From: Rotaria socialis
Lineage: Eukaryota; Rotifera; Eurotatoria; Philodinida; Philodinidae
Reading direction: 5' to 3'
Assembly: GCA_905331475.1 (NCBI GenBank)
Contig: CAJNYU010003734.1
Location: 236,631 to 300,630, forward strand
Length of the DNA: 64,000 bases
Part shown: in pieces, positions 11,745 through 24,053 of the stretch
How positions within the stretch are numbered: position 1 is the stretch's first letter
Layout of the letters: every line of letters starts with the position of its first letter
Notes under the pieces: model-generated
Seen by the model: the letters and a program-made list of their open reading frames with translations, nothing else
Told to the model about the DNA's origin: nothing
Databases searched by the model: none
Position numbers and translations under genes: made by a program

Positions 11745-13024
11745 ATATTTTGTGCATTCGTTACTAACTATTGTAAGAAAAGCATGACTAGGTGGAAAAA
11801 TATAATCATACGCATTTTCATTTTTTTCCTATTAATGCAAATAGTCATCATGACTATCTATCATTAACATTAGTACAGGTACGTTGCACACCGCTCATAT
11901 CCGGTTTTTTTCGAGAAAAAGAAGTTGTGTTTATTACTTAAAGGCAAATATGTAAGAACGAAGAACTGAATCATATAATATAGATGATTTACATCTGTAG
12001 ATGGCATCAACAATCTTATCATGTCCATCCATTATAATTTGTTCATAGATGTACTATGGAAGCGTCGTAGAATTATTCTATTTGAATTTCCCATGGTAAA
12101 AAAATGAGTCAAAACAGGAAATACATTAATAGCGTGACTTTAACATTGTAATGATTTCGCGCGCACTCAAGTAGTACAGAGCACGAAATACTCATTCTTT
12201 GTCTTTTTTTGACAAGTAAAAAAAATCAGACAAAACGTAAGTATCGATAGAGATAAAAATCTACTACTTATTGAAAACAGTCTTCAACAATAGAACACTG
12301 GCGTCACTATTCGTGAAAAAAGTAGCAGCTGTCTCATAATAAAACAAGATTAGAAAGTATTCTTCCGAGTAATTCTTTATGTACGAGCTGTAGTGTTTGC
12401 TAATAATATTAAACTAATCAAAAAAAATAGTTCCTTACGCTTCAATATAAGAATTTTTTATGGCTCTCATATAAGTGAACAAATAAAACCATATAAGAGA
12501 TACTTTACTGAATGTTTTTCTTGCCTGAAGCAAAACTAGATTCTATTAGAAATAATATGATGTGATCATGTTCCTCCTGAAAATGCCTGTACCTCACAAA
12601 TAACAGATATCTATCTGTATTCGGCTAACACGTCACTATTGATGTATATCAACTTTTGTTCTATTTTACATCATACGAATATTTTGTATCACTGTTCTTT
12701 GTCTACATTTCTTTCTGAGTCTATTTGTCTCGTTCTCTCTATTATTGTCCTCTTATTTTGCACGATGTATGCCGAACATATACATGAGTGTGCTGTTGTT
12801 TTGCCATTGCATTTTGTACGCGTAACCGTCGTATACAATTTAATAGCTGTCGTCTTTTTTTACCTCCTTCTTTTTTTGTGACTTACTTTCTTACCGTTCT
12901 GTTAAAAGGTTCGTAAAATATTCGTCGACAACTATTCATGTCAACAGACGCACATTTCGCACAAAACTCCCCCATTTTAGATAAAATTTTATTTTCTTCT
13001 TACATGAAACATTACATTTAAAAC
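11745..13024. other. gene-free spacer upstream of the calcium-sensor gene
   Basis: About 1.3 kb with no convincing exon. An 80-codon open frame at 12639-12881 is T-rich, hydrophobic and without recognisable motifs, so I do not call it. The last few hundred bases presumably hold the promoter of the next gene. Confidence 0.55.
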
Positions 13025-15014
13025 ATGGGCTCTAAACCATCGAGACAAAATTCAACAAATAGTGAACCATTGGATCAAGGAACAATTAACGAACTTTGTC
13101 AAGATACTGGATTTTCAGAAGATGAACTTAAAGAATGGCATAGGTAACAATTCGAACAGATTCATATATTACTAATTTTCAACCAAATAAATTGTTTTGC
13201 TTTTTTTTATAGAAATTTCTATAAAGATTGCCCAGATGGCAGATTAACATTGAAACAATTCGAACAAGAATATGCAAAGATAATGGGGAAACCCACTCAA
13301 AAGACAGCCGACTATGTCAGACATATGTTTAATGTTTACGATGAAGATAGAAATCAATTTATCGATTTTAAGTAAGAATAAAAGAATATTGTTCTATTTC
13401 ATTGAAATAGAAATTCAAAGACGATATTTTATTTTAAAGGATCTAGAAAAAAATGACAATATGAATAAGAAGAAATCGTTCAAATGTCTAACTATGGGCA
13501 CGGATTGTATATAAATTAATAATAATATGTATAAACAGACTTGTGAACGTGTAGAGACTGTCACGTCTCTAGTTAATCTTAACATTTACCGGAGCTTTCG
13601 TTATAAATTGTCGTATTCATTCAAATAGAAAGACAAAATAAAAATCTTATATACATAAGAACGAAGAATAAACAGGAAGAACTATTTTGGGGAATAAGAG
13701 AAGTAATTACAATCGATGATATTAGTATTTTCTCGGTAATTCAAATACAATAATGCCCTGGAGCAATATCTGAAGTTGCTGCACTTCGGAGTAATAATAA
13801 GAATAATCAAAATTTATATTTCCAATCAGATTTGTACGAAATTTTGTATTCATTCAAAATATTAATCCTATACAATTAAAACAATGAACGTGTCCTACTC
13901 GATCTAATTTCTTAGCTAAACAGATTATTAAAATTATTTTTTATTTCCTATGTTAGATTTTCTATTTATTCTTTATAGAGTTAGATTAAATATTTTTAAA
14001 TCAATTATTGTTAATTTATTCCGCTTTTGTTTTGTTTTATTTAGAGAATTCGTAATGGCTTTATCAGCTGCATCAACAGTGAATCGTTTGCGTCTTATTG
14101 AAACACTCTTTCATGTATTCGATTTAGATAACGATGGTAAAATAACAAAAGAAGAAATTGGTAAAATGTTGCATACACTTATCGATGTAACAAGTTCAAA
14201 CAATAAAAATCACAATCATGCAAATGAACGCGATAGAACAAAACAGATTAGTTTACAGCAACGCATTGATGAAGCATTTGACGAATTGAATGCAAACGAT
14301 GATGATCATATAACCAAAGATGAATTTATTGATTGGTATATGAAATCAGGCCTTCTATCTGATGTACAATCCGAAGAAATTAATATTACGGGTCCAGCTG
14401 AAATTGAAAAAATTGGAAAAAAATCACGAAAGCAAATCAAACGATCAATAAATACTAAATCAGTTAAAGAACAAGACGAAACTCGTAATCCAGGATTACA
14501 TTCTATTCGTCATATGTCACGAATGACAGAGCGAAGAGTACCATCAAAATATGACGATGACGATAATGATGATGATGATTACAATAACAATAATAATAAT
14601 AATCCAACAACCGTATCATCGAAGCATCATTATCATCATCAGTACGATGATGATAATCGTATTGATGATGAACCAAAACTAAATCGTCGTTCCTTACATT
14701 CAACAACTAGTGGCGATGATGCTGAGGTACATGTTTCAAGAGAAAATGAGCGTTGGCAACATTTATTTAATTCTGTTCTGGGACAAATACGTACACAACG
14801 TAGTAAAGACCAGCCAGCAACTACCAATGAAACAGATAATTATAAATCATGGAAACGTGAAGGTGAAGAGAGACTTAAAGTAGAATATTTTAAACATAAA
14901 TCAAATAAGAGAGAAAATTCTTCAGATGAATCAACCACAAATCCAAAATTACACGTATCCAGAACATCAGATAGACGTTCGCCATCTCCTGATATTGTTA
15001 CTATTCGATTATAA
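13025..15014 (+). CDS. neuronal calcium sensor-like EF-hand protein with long disordered C-terminal tail
   Basis: Probable membrane-anchored calcium sensor. Exons 13025-13143, 13213-13371 and 14045-15014 give 1248 nt, 415 residues. It starts MGSKPSR, an N-myristoylation context (Gly2, Ser6). EF1 is the degenerate Cys-Pro type (DCPDGRLTLKQF, about residues 45-56) as in the NCS family. EF2 (loop 83-94, YDEDRNQFIDFKEF), EF3 (119-130, DLDNDGKITKEE) and EF4 (175-186, NANDDDHITKDE) have ligand side chains in the usual places, EF4 with Asn at position 1. NCS proteins normally end near residue 190. Here about 220 more residues follow, with runs of Asp and Asn (about 263-279) and then His/Tyr, and many Ser/Arg/Glu. 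The closest family is NCS-1/hippocalcin/visinin-like; which paralogue cannot be told by eye. The third exon is open upstream to 13950, but the acceptor at 14043-14044 restores the family sequence DFKEFVMALS. Confidence 0.86.
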
Positions 15015-15067
15015 CTAATGTCTTGTGGATTCATCTAATTTTTTTGTCTTCCAAAGTTTTCATAATC

Positions 15068-15073
15068 AATAAA
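15068..15073 (+). promoter_or_regulatory. poly(A) signal of the calcium-sensor gene
   Basis: AATAAA 54 bp after the stop codon. Confidence 0.55.
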
Positions 15074-17979
15074 TAAGCTACAAGTGCGATAGTAATGAAC
15101 ATTACAATCATTACTATGCACTATTGTTTTTTCTGTTGAGTATCGTCTTGATTATTATTTTCTTATTCCTGACAATGTATATTACTGTGTTTCATTATTA
15201 TTATTATTATTGTTTAAGCTGATTTCAAGAATAAAGACAACTATAAACGGATTTTCATAGTAAAACGAAAAGATTTTCCTTATTAGTATCGAAAATAATT
15301 ACCAATTGAATAGAAGAAAACTAATTATATTAAAAAGAAGTTAACTTGCATTGACTATTTTTGAAATACTCTGTTTTATTTAGAACTTAAAATGAATTGT
15401 AAGTATCTTGTTATATAGATGTAAAACGGAGCTATATCTGTTAACGAAGTATCGACGTAAAAACAGATTAATTAACAAAATTTAATTGACATATTTGACA
15501 GAGTTATTTCTCTGGAATAAATATTATTATTTCATGTTTCCGAAAGAAGGATTACAAAAATGACAGATATTTTATTGTAAAAGCATTATTTTATTTTAAT
15601 GTATTATTTTTGAAACTTTTCATTTACAGTTGGCAATAAATATGTGATCTAATTGACGAAGAAAAATGAAGTCGTAAAATTTCTTGTTTGATTACTATTG
15701 TATAATATTGAATGAATTTTTGAAACATAAAATTATAGATCTTTAACAAATTCTATGGGACACTAAATAATTTAGCTCGGCTATCTTTCATCAAAAACTC
15801 ATGAATCTAGAAATTCTTTAGAGAATAACCGATGGGAATAATAATTGTTAATGTAAGTTTGAAAACATCGATTGGTATACCATCATAATTCAATAATAAT
15901 TTGAATCTACTCATCTATAACAATAATAAAAAACATATACTCTTGATATTTGCAAGACAAGATAGCAAAAGCATCGTTTTTAATCATCTATAGTTAAAAA
16001 ATCATAGTTTTCTAATAGCTCAACTCCCAAAGGTGTTGAAGACTAATTTCTCCAGATAAAAAAAACAGCCTGATACGTTTCAGAGACGTGCAGCCGTTTT
16101 CAAAATAGCCTAGATCAACTTTCTCATGTTACATACCTATTGTACAGCAGTTTTGTCAGTCTTTTCATTGAATTGAATAAAATTGTATTCATTATTTTCT
16201 AAATATGATGTTGATGAGCATCTCTTGCAGGTCATGCTGAACTTTGGATCAGTGTTTTTCTGTAGGAAAGTTTGTTTATAAAAACTAATCACGTTCATCA
16301 CGCAAAACGATTTCATATTTAATTTATCTATCATCTGTTGACCAATCAGTGTTGGGTCAGCTAAATCGATTATCTAGGGCAAAACACTTTTAATAACTGA
16401 GAAAAAAAATCAAACTTTTGAATTTATACTTTTTTGATAGAGAATCTGAACTCTTATTTTCACGATTATAGATTAATAAAAGATTAAAATATTCATAAAA
16501 ATATAATATTCTAGAATTATTTAAATGAAAATGACGTAGACGTTGTTCTAGTTTCAAACAACTTATACGATAATCACAAAACTAAAGCAAAATTTCTATT
16601 TCAAATTAACAAGAATTAGTTGTTTATTTACTTTCATTGTTGATAGCATTATATACTATATTATCTTTATAATTTCTTAAAGCATTCATTTCATATATGT
16701 ATGATAAGCAAGACGAACTTTGACGATTTCATTAAAAGTAAATAATCAAATGGTTAATTAATATACAGAGAGATATATAATTATACTTAAATAAATGTGT
16801 ACCAATTAGTTGAGGTGATTTAACCAAAGCAAGACTATTATTGAGGTACGTATCGAGAAATCATATGTTCATATTTCCAGTCATCCTGTGAAACATCGAA
16901 AGCTCTTATTATTTTCTTTCTGTTGATCCCAGAACGAAAATTTCTAGATTATGGATCGTTCATCTTTTAAGATTTCTGATGTATAATGACTATCAATTCG
17001 TTTCTGTTAAAGATTAATACTTCAACTCGAGAATCCATAAAAATTAAATATTTCGGCGATAGCCTACCATTTCTATTCGAATCTACATCGAAAGTCTGTT
17101 TACTAACGTTCCAGCGAACGAAACTATCGATGTTATCTGCAATAAATTGTATTCTACCGATTCAAAATTAAAACTTCTCATTCCTGAAGATTACTTTCGC
17201 CAATTACTAGAATATGTACAACTAAACGTACACATTTTCTTTTTAACATAACATATCTATGATCAATGTGACCGTGTTTCATTCAATGGACACATCACTG
17301 CAGTAATTTTCGCTGAAATCTATATGATTCATTGGGACGATAGTTATCTGCCCAGCTTAGTAAACAACGCTAATTACAATGTTATGTAGCTGGCGTCGAT
17401 ATGTAGATGATTTTCGCATACTCAATAGAAAAATAATCAATGGCCGAATTCGAAAACAAATTTCAAGTTGCAACTTACGTCGAAGCAGCCGGCGAATTGA
17501 AAAACGAACGAGATCTCAATCCAATATTCAAGAAAAGGCGAAAACGAAAAAAGCATCCATTTCCATCGATATCAATTAACCGGAAAAACTTTTTCTTTGA
17601 AATTATGCATATCATATACAACATGATTAAATGAAGCGAATTAAGTAAATCATCAACATCATGAGTCGGTGGGCTGGAAAGCTCTATTTAAATTAATCAA
17701 TTTATGTTCAACAAGAATAACTAAACGAAAAATTTATCTATTATAAATAATTCTTCTTTTCGTAAATCAGTGTTAAACGGTTAAACTTGAAATTGTTTCA
17801 ATGAAAAAACATTAGAAACATCTTATGAAATGTATTAAAATATAAACCCTATTGAACAATTAGTTACATTAAATATCACCAACCAGAAGACTACAGATAA
17901 TCCGATCATTTTTTGCATTCAACAGTAAACTAAACAAAAATATGATTAATTTAATATTTTATGTTTTTATCAAACTCAC
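15074..17979. other. gene-free stretch, AT-rich
   Basis: Nearly 3 kb without a supported gene. Short open frames at 16986-17171 and 17379-17634 have suggestive words (YVDDF; on the - strand near 17570 an IDIDGNG EF-loop-like word) but no coherent domain in order. They may be decayed fragments and are not called. Confidence 0.5.
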
Positions 17980-18062
17980 TTCTTTTTTTGTCAACTTCTT
18001 ATTATTGGTAACACTACACATACGAGCAATTTGTTCAGCACGATATTGTGCATCGCGATCAC
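17980..18062 (-). pseudogene. isolated EF-hand-like exon fragment
   Basis: On the - strand an acceptor (TATATAG) opens an 83-nt frame ending at a donor (GTGAGT). It reads DRDAQYRAEQIARMCSVT followed by NNKKLTKKE, resembling the fourth EF-hand of NCS-type sensors (helix, loop, then KLTKKE), but loop position 1 is Cys rather than Asp. No partner exons in the right order were found nearby. It is probably a relic of a duplicated calcium-sensor gene, but could be an exon of a gene I fail to assemble. Confidence 0.35.
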
Positions 18063-18186
18063 CTATATACGAATAATAGAATAATTATTGACTTATTTTT
18101 ATGAAAATTATTGTAACTTTACACATATGACAACTGTATATGCCCGAATTTTTCCAGCACCGATCAATGAAGCACCAGAGATGTGT

Positions 18187-18363
18187 TCAAATTTTAGATG
18201 ACATATGAGGCCAATCGTGCTCTTCAAAATGAAAAGCAATCTTTGACTGAAGACAATAGACCTCATTCTTTCGGTTACCTAGGAGAATGCGAGTTAGCAA
18301 GCCGAGCATTTATTTATCGTGGCATATCATTCATGTCTGATACTCTGCATTAGATTTATCACG
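18187..18363 (+). pseudogene. short open-frame fragment beside the CACTA-like relic
   Basis: Begins just after an AG (AATTTTAG) with MTYEANRALQNEKQSLTEDN and runs about 54 codons to a stop. Its composition looks coding, but I recognise no family. Just upstream, 18126-18200 has another short open frame (MTTVYARIFPAPINEAPEM) in a different phase. Both may be frameshifted pieces of the same decayed mobile element. Confidence 0.25.
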
Positions 18364-18465
18364 GTACTTTTGTGCATCTAATAATGTTTCTACAATTGAT
18401 TTTAATATACTATTTTATTGAAATAGAAGAGATTATTGCAATTATGGACTCAAATATTAAAAAAA

Positions 18466-18993
18466 AACGTCATGGTGCATATCCAAATGTCTTAATGAAA
18501 TTAATATCGACCTAGGAGATATACGATACCCGAGTACAATAACGCGAGCACCCCGGAATATAGTTAAGTGCTTGAATTTTAAAGTAATGAATCTCGTATA
18601 TTGCTATCGATTGGCTATCCTGTTTGTTTTTAGATATTTACCTGAGACGTACTATGAACATCTTAGAATATTATCATTTGTTATCACTATTGAAGAATCA
18701 CGTAGTATCTCATCAAAAAATCTAAATCATATGGCATTTTTATTATCGAAATTTGTGGATGAATTCCCTTGTCGTGAACGATACATCGTTCAGGATATGC
18801 ATGTAGTTAAGCATTTCGCAACAACTGTATCCGATTTTAGACCACTATTTAATTACAGTACATTCAATTATGAAAGTGTTAATGGTAACATATTTTCTGA
18901 GCTATAATTTATATTAGCCATATTGTCTTTGCTCCTTCTGTAGGATATTTGTCTACGTCAATTCATGGCACCAAATGGCTTGTCAGTGAATTG
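18466..18993 (+). pseudogene. CACTA/DUF4218-like transposon protein fragment
   Basis: Open frame from 18466 with an internal 59-bp intron (18885-18943; GTAACA..TGTAG). Recognisable stretches in family order: ITRAPRN, the YLPETYYEHLRILSFVI helix, a segment with LLSKFVDEF and YIVQDMHVVKHFA, then FNYESVNGYLSTSIHGTKW across the intron. This order (PRxL...LPExYYxHL...N/HxxxHL...FExxNG...HGTK) is that of the conserved C-terminal region of En/Spm-type (DUF4218-containing) transposon proteins in animals and plants. There is no start and no full transposase, and the frame runs into a further donor at 18994 without a partner exon. I read it as a fossil fragment; recent host use cannot be excluded because the intron borders are intact. 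Confidence 0.5.
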
Positions 18994-20162
18994 GTATGAT
19001 ATATTCTTATTATATAAACAAACCTATAAATTGTCGAAAGCACATTGTACGATATATTCTCTCGTACATTTCACAAGTGACGCATGAAATGTAAACAAAC
19101 ACAACCAAAAGCAAAAATCCGATAGGGGACAACTTTTGTAATTTGACTATGAGCTATTATTCAAAAACAAATGCCAAAGGACTGCAAAGTCGCACCAATG
19201 AAGTCAAGTATAAGTTCTCACTTGTCATTCTGCATAATGAAGTACAAACAATAAGAACTATTAATCAATAGCAAACGGCTCGTTTTACTCTTTTAGTCGT
19301 GCCTAAAAGCACAATATTATCAACAAAAGATAATTCTAGATAGAAAACATTTGCCGATGCTACTATAGTTTACACATACGTATATGGGTAGTATAAAATA
19401 TGGAATAATTCGAAAAATATATTATACTGAAGAACAGAAAGAAAACGTTTTGGCAATACAATCATTACAGAATACAAGCTGCGACACCTTGAATATCGAA
19501 GGACAAATTTTTGTTAATGAAAACCTTATCTTCGGTAACATATTATCAAGTTAAGTGCATCTGATATCATTCGAAAACGTAATCAAACAAGAGTGTTATT
19601 ATGAAAGGCATGATAAATACTATTTTACACGCTTTTCGAATCTGCGTGAATCTTCGTAGAGACTATTTTCATTATCGTTCACTTCACTCACTGTTCATAA
19701 CATCGTTCAATAAACAGATTTGCTTTCTCCTAATCTGTGAAAGTTATTCTTTTACCCAATTCTCCCACTAATTCGAATCTGATCCTGAAAAAGATTTTCC
19801 ACATAACTCCTCAGCCTACAAAACCCTCTTTCTGTCTATTAATGGTTACTCATGATGCAGACTTCATTTGAATTTGGACACAATTGTAATACCGTAGTGA
19901 ATAGTGTCCAGAGAGCGGTATATCACATGAATGGTATGCATCAGTTATGGACACCACGGTTTTGTGCAACCGCAGCTAGAGAAAGCCGCTACAAGACGCG
20001 GTTTCACAAAACTGACTGCGGTATGAAGCGGTTTTACTTGAAATATTTTTACGTGGGTTTCGAAGTGAAAAAGCTGAATAAAGCATTGTACATGCCTATT
20101 ATATGTACATATATTTAAAAATTATTTCTTCAAATATTAAAAATAATCTAAGTTTTTATTTT
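18994..20162. other. gene-free stretch with a short imperfect inverted repeat
   Basis: No gene supported. Around 19957-20018 an imperfect inverted repeat occurs: CGGTTTTGTGCAACCGC against GCGGTTTCACAAAACTG, 14 of 17 matching. The 88-codon frame across it (19852-20118) has no protein-like pattern. Confidence 0.45.
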
Positions 20163-20163
20163 T

Positions 20164-20177
20164 TTTATTTATTTATT
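20164..20177 (-). promoter_or_regulatory. overlapping poly(A) signals for the 20.2-20.8 kb gene
   Basis: Reading on the - strand, AATAAATAAATAAA lies about 40 bp beyond the stop codon at 20215, which supports the gene being transcribed. Confidence 0.5.
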
Positions 20178-20214
20178 TTTACGTACACACAAATGAAAAG
20201 TGATGAAAAAGCTC

Positions 20215-20826
20215 CTAAATTCTAGCAAAGAATTCGCCATTCTTAATAAAAAATACAATATCATCACTCTTCATTAAATGTTTATTAGCACACAGATCAT
20301 CAACCCACTGATGTAAAAATTCATTAAAATGTGATGATGTTGTTGATTGAGGTTTTTGCGAATCATTCTGTTTCTTTTGTTTTAGGTTTTGTTTAATTGA
20401 ATTTTTTGGAATATCTAAAGACCGACGATGCAGAGATGGTACTGTAAATGATGTGGGGCTCTCATTTCTGAGAGCATTTTCTGGTGTATCATCATGAAAA
20501 TGAAAATTAACAAAAAGTCTTTTAATTTGTAAATCTGTTTCAGGATTATTGTGAAGAATAACTTCTGAGCGAAATTGTGCTGGCTGTAGTTGATCATTCA
20601 TTGTAAAACGTATAGGCTTTGAATAGGAATCAATGTTATCGTATGGAGAAGTATCGCCAATAAAATGTCGTTCTTCAACTTTACACTCGATAAGAAGAGA
20701 CTCTGATGGTGAAGGACACGAAGGATACCAACATTTATTACGATTGTTAACTAATCTTTTTTTTGAATTCGGTGGTTGCGCTTCTGAATTTTGTGAGACG
20801 AAGAATTCTTGTACTTGATATGTCAT
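20215..20826 (-). CDS. hypothetical 203-residue protein, single exon
   Basis: Not recognised. The ATG at 20826 is preceded directly by an in-frame TAA, so the frame starts here unless an upstream exon joins through TTTTATAG just before. The protein is hydrophilic, without signal peptide or membrane span. There is a Lys/Gln-rich stretch (IKQNLKQKKQNDSQKPQS) near residue 145, then a C-terminal block FNEFLHQWVDDLCANKHLM ending in FIKNGEFFARI. The end weakly recalls the last helix of PX domains (L..W...L..N..L..S..V..F), but the PX core is not seen. Overlapping AATAAA words follow the stop. The length of the open frame in AT-rich DNA and the 3' signals favour a real gene. Confidence 0.5.
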   Translation of the reverse strand: MTYQVQEFFVSQNSEAQPPNSKKRLVNNRNKCWYPSCPSPSESLLIECKVEERHFIGDTSPYDNIDSYSKPIRFTMNDQLQPAQFRSEVILHNNPETDLQIKRLFVNFHFHDDTPENALRNESPTSFTVPSLHRRSLDIPKNSIKQNLKQKKQNDSQKPQSTTSSHFNEFLHQWVDDLCANKHLMKSDDIVFFIKNGEFFARI

Positions 20827-23800
20827 TTATGGGTCTATAAAACAAGGATGATAAATTGTGAAATAATGTCTTTAAAGTTGTTTCGTTCTTCTATCTTTAT
20901 TTTGTTTTTCAATTGCTTGTTATCTACAAATGTGTATCACACTCATCATCACTTTCTCTTTGATGGAAAAAAGGACAATCAGGTTAATGTGTTCTTTCAT
21001 TTTTTTCCTCTCTCTCTCTCGCTCTGTCTCATTTGTTTATTTCTTTTTTGTTTATCAAGATAGATATTTTCAAAATTGGATAAATGAATTTTTATCAATA
21101 CTTACCCGATTGAATAATGATTATATTATAAGTTGGGAAAATGATTGAGACCATATGATGTTTGAAGAGCAAATCGTTAGTCAATTTATTTATGCATTTA
21201 TCATTCGATACTGTTATTCAGTATTTCAAAAGCAAACACTATTTTTTCTTTCTTCCTTCTTTTCTTTTCTTTTTCATTCTCACTCTCACATTTAGTTATC
21301 AGCATCCGACATTGTTGACAGACAAACACACGCACACACATTCATGTATCGCATCCTACGAAGGTAGACATAAACCACTTGTGCGTATGTGTATGCTGCA
21401 AGTTTCGTAGATTATTGTTTAGTCATGTTAATGGTGCTCTTCTCTTTTCATACGGCATCTCCAATTTAAATAAGACGAACTAGAGTATTACTTGCCATCA
21501 AAAAATAACAACAATTGTAGACGCATTAAAGAAACTGACAAAGTGTATATTGAATACAAAAGTCTTACTTGTGTTATTGAAGGTGAGAGAATGGCTGGTA
21601 CGTGTCTTTTTTGACTGCTCTTTTGTATTGCATTAATCAGACTTAATTTGCAATTAATCTTACATCTTCTTTTTTTCAAAACTTCAATTAAGCGTTTTTT
21701 TTCTTAAATTTATACCCATTCGTTCGTCATCGTTATATTAAATTGATCGGTGGATGTGAAGCAACACGTAAAGAAAGTGACAAAAACACATATGAAAAAT
21801 ACTTTGATTTATCATGAAATGAGAAAGAAACTTGGAATACTGCTCTTGCTTTGGTACTGTTTTTTATTATTGATTGCTCGATAGACACAATTCTCTAGTG
21901 CAAATATGTGTTACAATTATAGAGTATATCAATTATTGTTTAGACAACATTCAAACATAATTACAATGCCAGAACAATCAAAATGTACTTACAAAAATAG
22001 TCAAATATTGAAACAGTAAAAGCATTAAATACGCTATTCGACCGTGATATATTAGGTTATTACGATAGTAATTAACGACAATCCTAAGAGTAGAGAACTA
22101 ACGTAGACACGATCAGGTTTCAGAAGTTTTCAATATTAATAATTTTTCAGCTCTCTTTCACCTCAAAAAATCGATCTTGAATTGTGTGTAACTTCAAATC
22201 TTCTAAAATTTTAATCATTCATCAATACTGTAGCATAGAGACTAGAGCAACATCTTTAGTCATAATTCATAATTTTTTCGGGAGATATTCCATAAACATC
22301 AATTAAAAATAGTGCATTATTTGGTAAGCGGAAAGTTCTCTTTTGATTTGCATTCTATAGGTTATTGATTTCAATTTTATTATCTGAATGTTAGAATGTA
22401 GGAAATGGCGTAGCTTTTTATAATTTTCAATTCATCCGGATTGATAAGCCATGTGCTCGGAAAATCTCTAAAAAACTAATGATTGAATTAGAAAAGTACG
22501 CTTCAACATGAAAGTAAAAAGGTGCCATACCTCGAATTGCATCTTGCTGTTTCAAATATGAAAAGAGTTCAATAGATAAAATGACGATGCACAGAGAACA
22601 CGATGTTTTGCGTTCAAAAACATATTAACAGACGAACGAAACATTTCTAAATTGTTCTGTAGGACAGACGCAAATTTATTTTTCAAACAGAAAATGACGA
22701 AAATTATTTAATGTTTTTGGAAGAAAAAAGAAGTGTCTATAGAGTATAGTATCATGCCACTTATAAAATATTAGATTTCAGATTATCTTCCTATCATGTA
22801 TCTCAGGTTTCATTTTATTGACAAAACTTGACTGTTTTTACCAGGGAAGGAGGGGCACAAGAAAACGTTTTTGATCAAATAAGCAGTGTAACAAAAGTAG
22901 TAATAACTGCCAGAATAAAACTGGCATCAAAAGTTATTTGTAAGAAGAATATATATGATCTATTCTATTCGAAAACTACTGAATTTTAATATTCCTAATG
23001 AGTTGCTATTTTTCTAGAAAGTGCATGCCTTAAAAAAATTTCTATGTCAAAGATACTTCACCATAATCATCTTAGATGATATGACTTACTTTCTTTCATC
23101 ATAGAGAAAGTAGTAAATTATATCTTACAGTGTCCAATCATTCACTCAATAGAAAAATAGTTAACTCTTTTGAATCTGCATAATTCGTATATTTCAAGAA
23201 TATATTAGACTCTTCTTACGCATTGTTTTCACGTCAAATTTAGAGAAGCAGGTGTAGTTTTTTTAAACGTAAATAACACTACGAACTGTGAAAATTAATG
23301 TATACAAATTGTCGAGTCATTTATGCTTTTACAGATGCTATTGACTTTTGAAAACGAAGTTAAAGTTCAGCGCATTCTTTTGAAATAAAAAATTTCTTTT
23401 TTTTTATACTCGAAAGCAAAAAGACAATACCATCTTTTTGTGATCATACACGATACTAATTCAATCTTACTATGGATCAGTTTTTACTGAGGATTATACA
23501 TATCCATTTTAACTCTTGAATAATTGTCTTAGTGTGGATATTTATCTGATAGAACTAGTGTAAATACTTTAAGCAATGTCAACATTCGATAGTCATTTTG
23601 AAAAGTTCTGATTGTTACAGGAGTTTCTTAAATATTTATTCAAGTATTCTATGTTAATGTCAATCTACTTCAAAACATTGACAGATCTATTGAAAACTTA
23701 ATCTAGATATATTATATCTGCAACTATTTTTATGTAATCAGCTGAAAATTTAAGATAAATAATAAATTATTTCTTGAAAAGTGTCCCGGCTATGTTATTA

Positions 23801-24040
23801 TATTATGATATATTGTATGATAAGTACAAGTACGAAAACAAGAAATAAACATTACGTAGACGAAAATAATTATACCAAAATACGAGAACCATACGATATG
23901 TATACATATTAAAACACGACAGAAAAATACAACGAAACATGAAAGACATTGAAGAAAGCTTCTTCTCATTGTCTCATTGAAATATGAATAAAATTGCAAA
24001 GCGAATAGACGTTCTACTGATTGAAATTAAAAGAAAATTA
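20827..24040. other. gene-free stretch, 3.2 kb
   Basis: Pyrimidine-rich blocks at about 21000-21060 and 21240-21300. A short frame near 21740-21818 (RYIKLIGGCEATRKES, ending KYFDLS and stop) looks coding-like but has no start, no acceptor and no family. No other feature recognised. Confidence 0.45.
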
Positions 24041-24046
24041 TTTAAT
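24041..24046 (-). promoter_or_regulatory. ATTAAA-type poly(A) signal
   Basis: On the - strand, ATTAAA begins about 8 bp after the stop of the 24.05-24.92 kb gene. Confidence 0.35.
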
Positions 24047-24053
24047 CCCCATT

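Noticed and set aside
12639-12881. 80-codon + strand open frame
   Set aside because: T-rich DNA gives a Leu/Cys/His-rich chain with no domain, no splice context and no 3' signal.
14503-15034. Antisense frames over the calcium-sensor tail
   Set aside because: Shadows of the low-complexity Asp/Asn/His codons on the other strand.
17379-17634. YVDDF word reminiscent of a reverse transcriptase active site
   Set aside because: No fingers, palm or thumb blocks in order around it. The only similar word (SLPFL) is upstream in the wrong order, and the frame is short and interrupted.
19852-20118. 88-codon + strand open frame
   Set aside because: Covers an imperfect inverted repeat and has no protein-like pattern.
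21720-21818. Coding-like tail RYIKLIGGCEATRKES ending in a stop
   Set aside because: No start or plausible acceptor and no recognisable family; too short to support.
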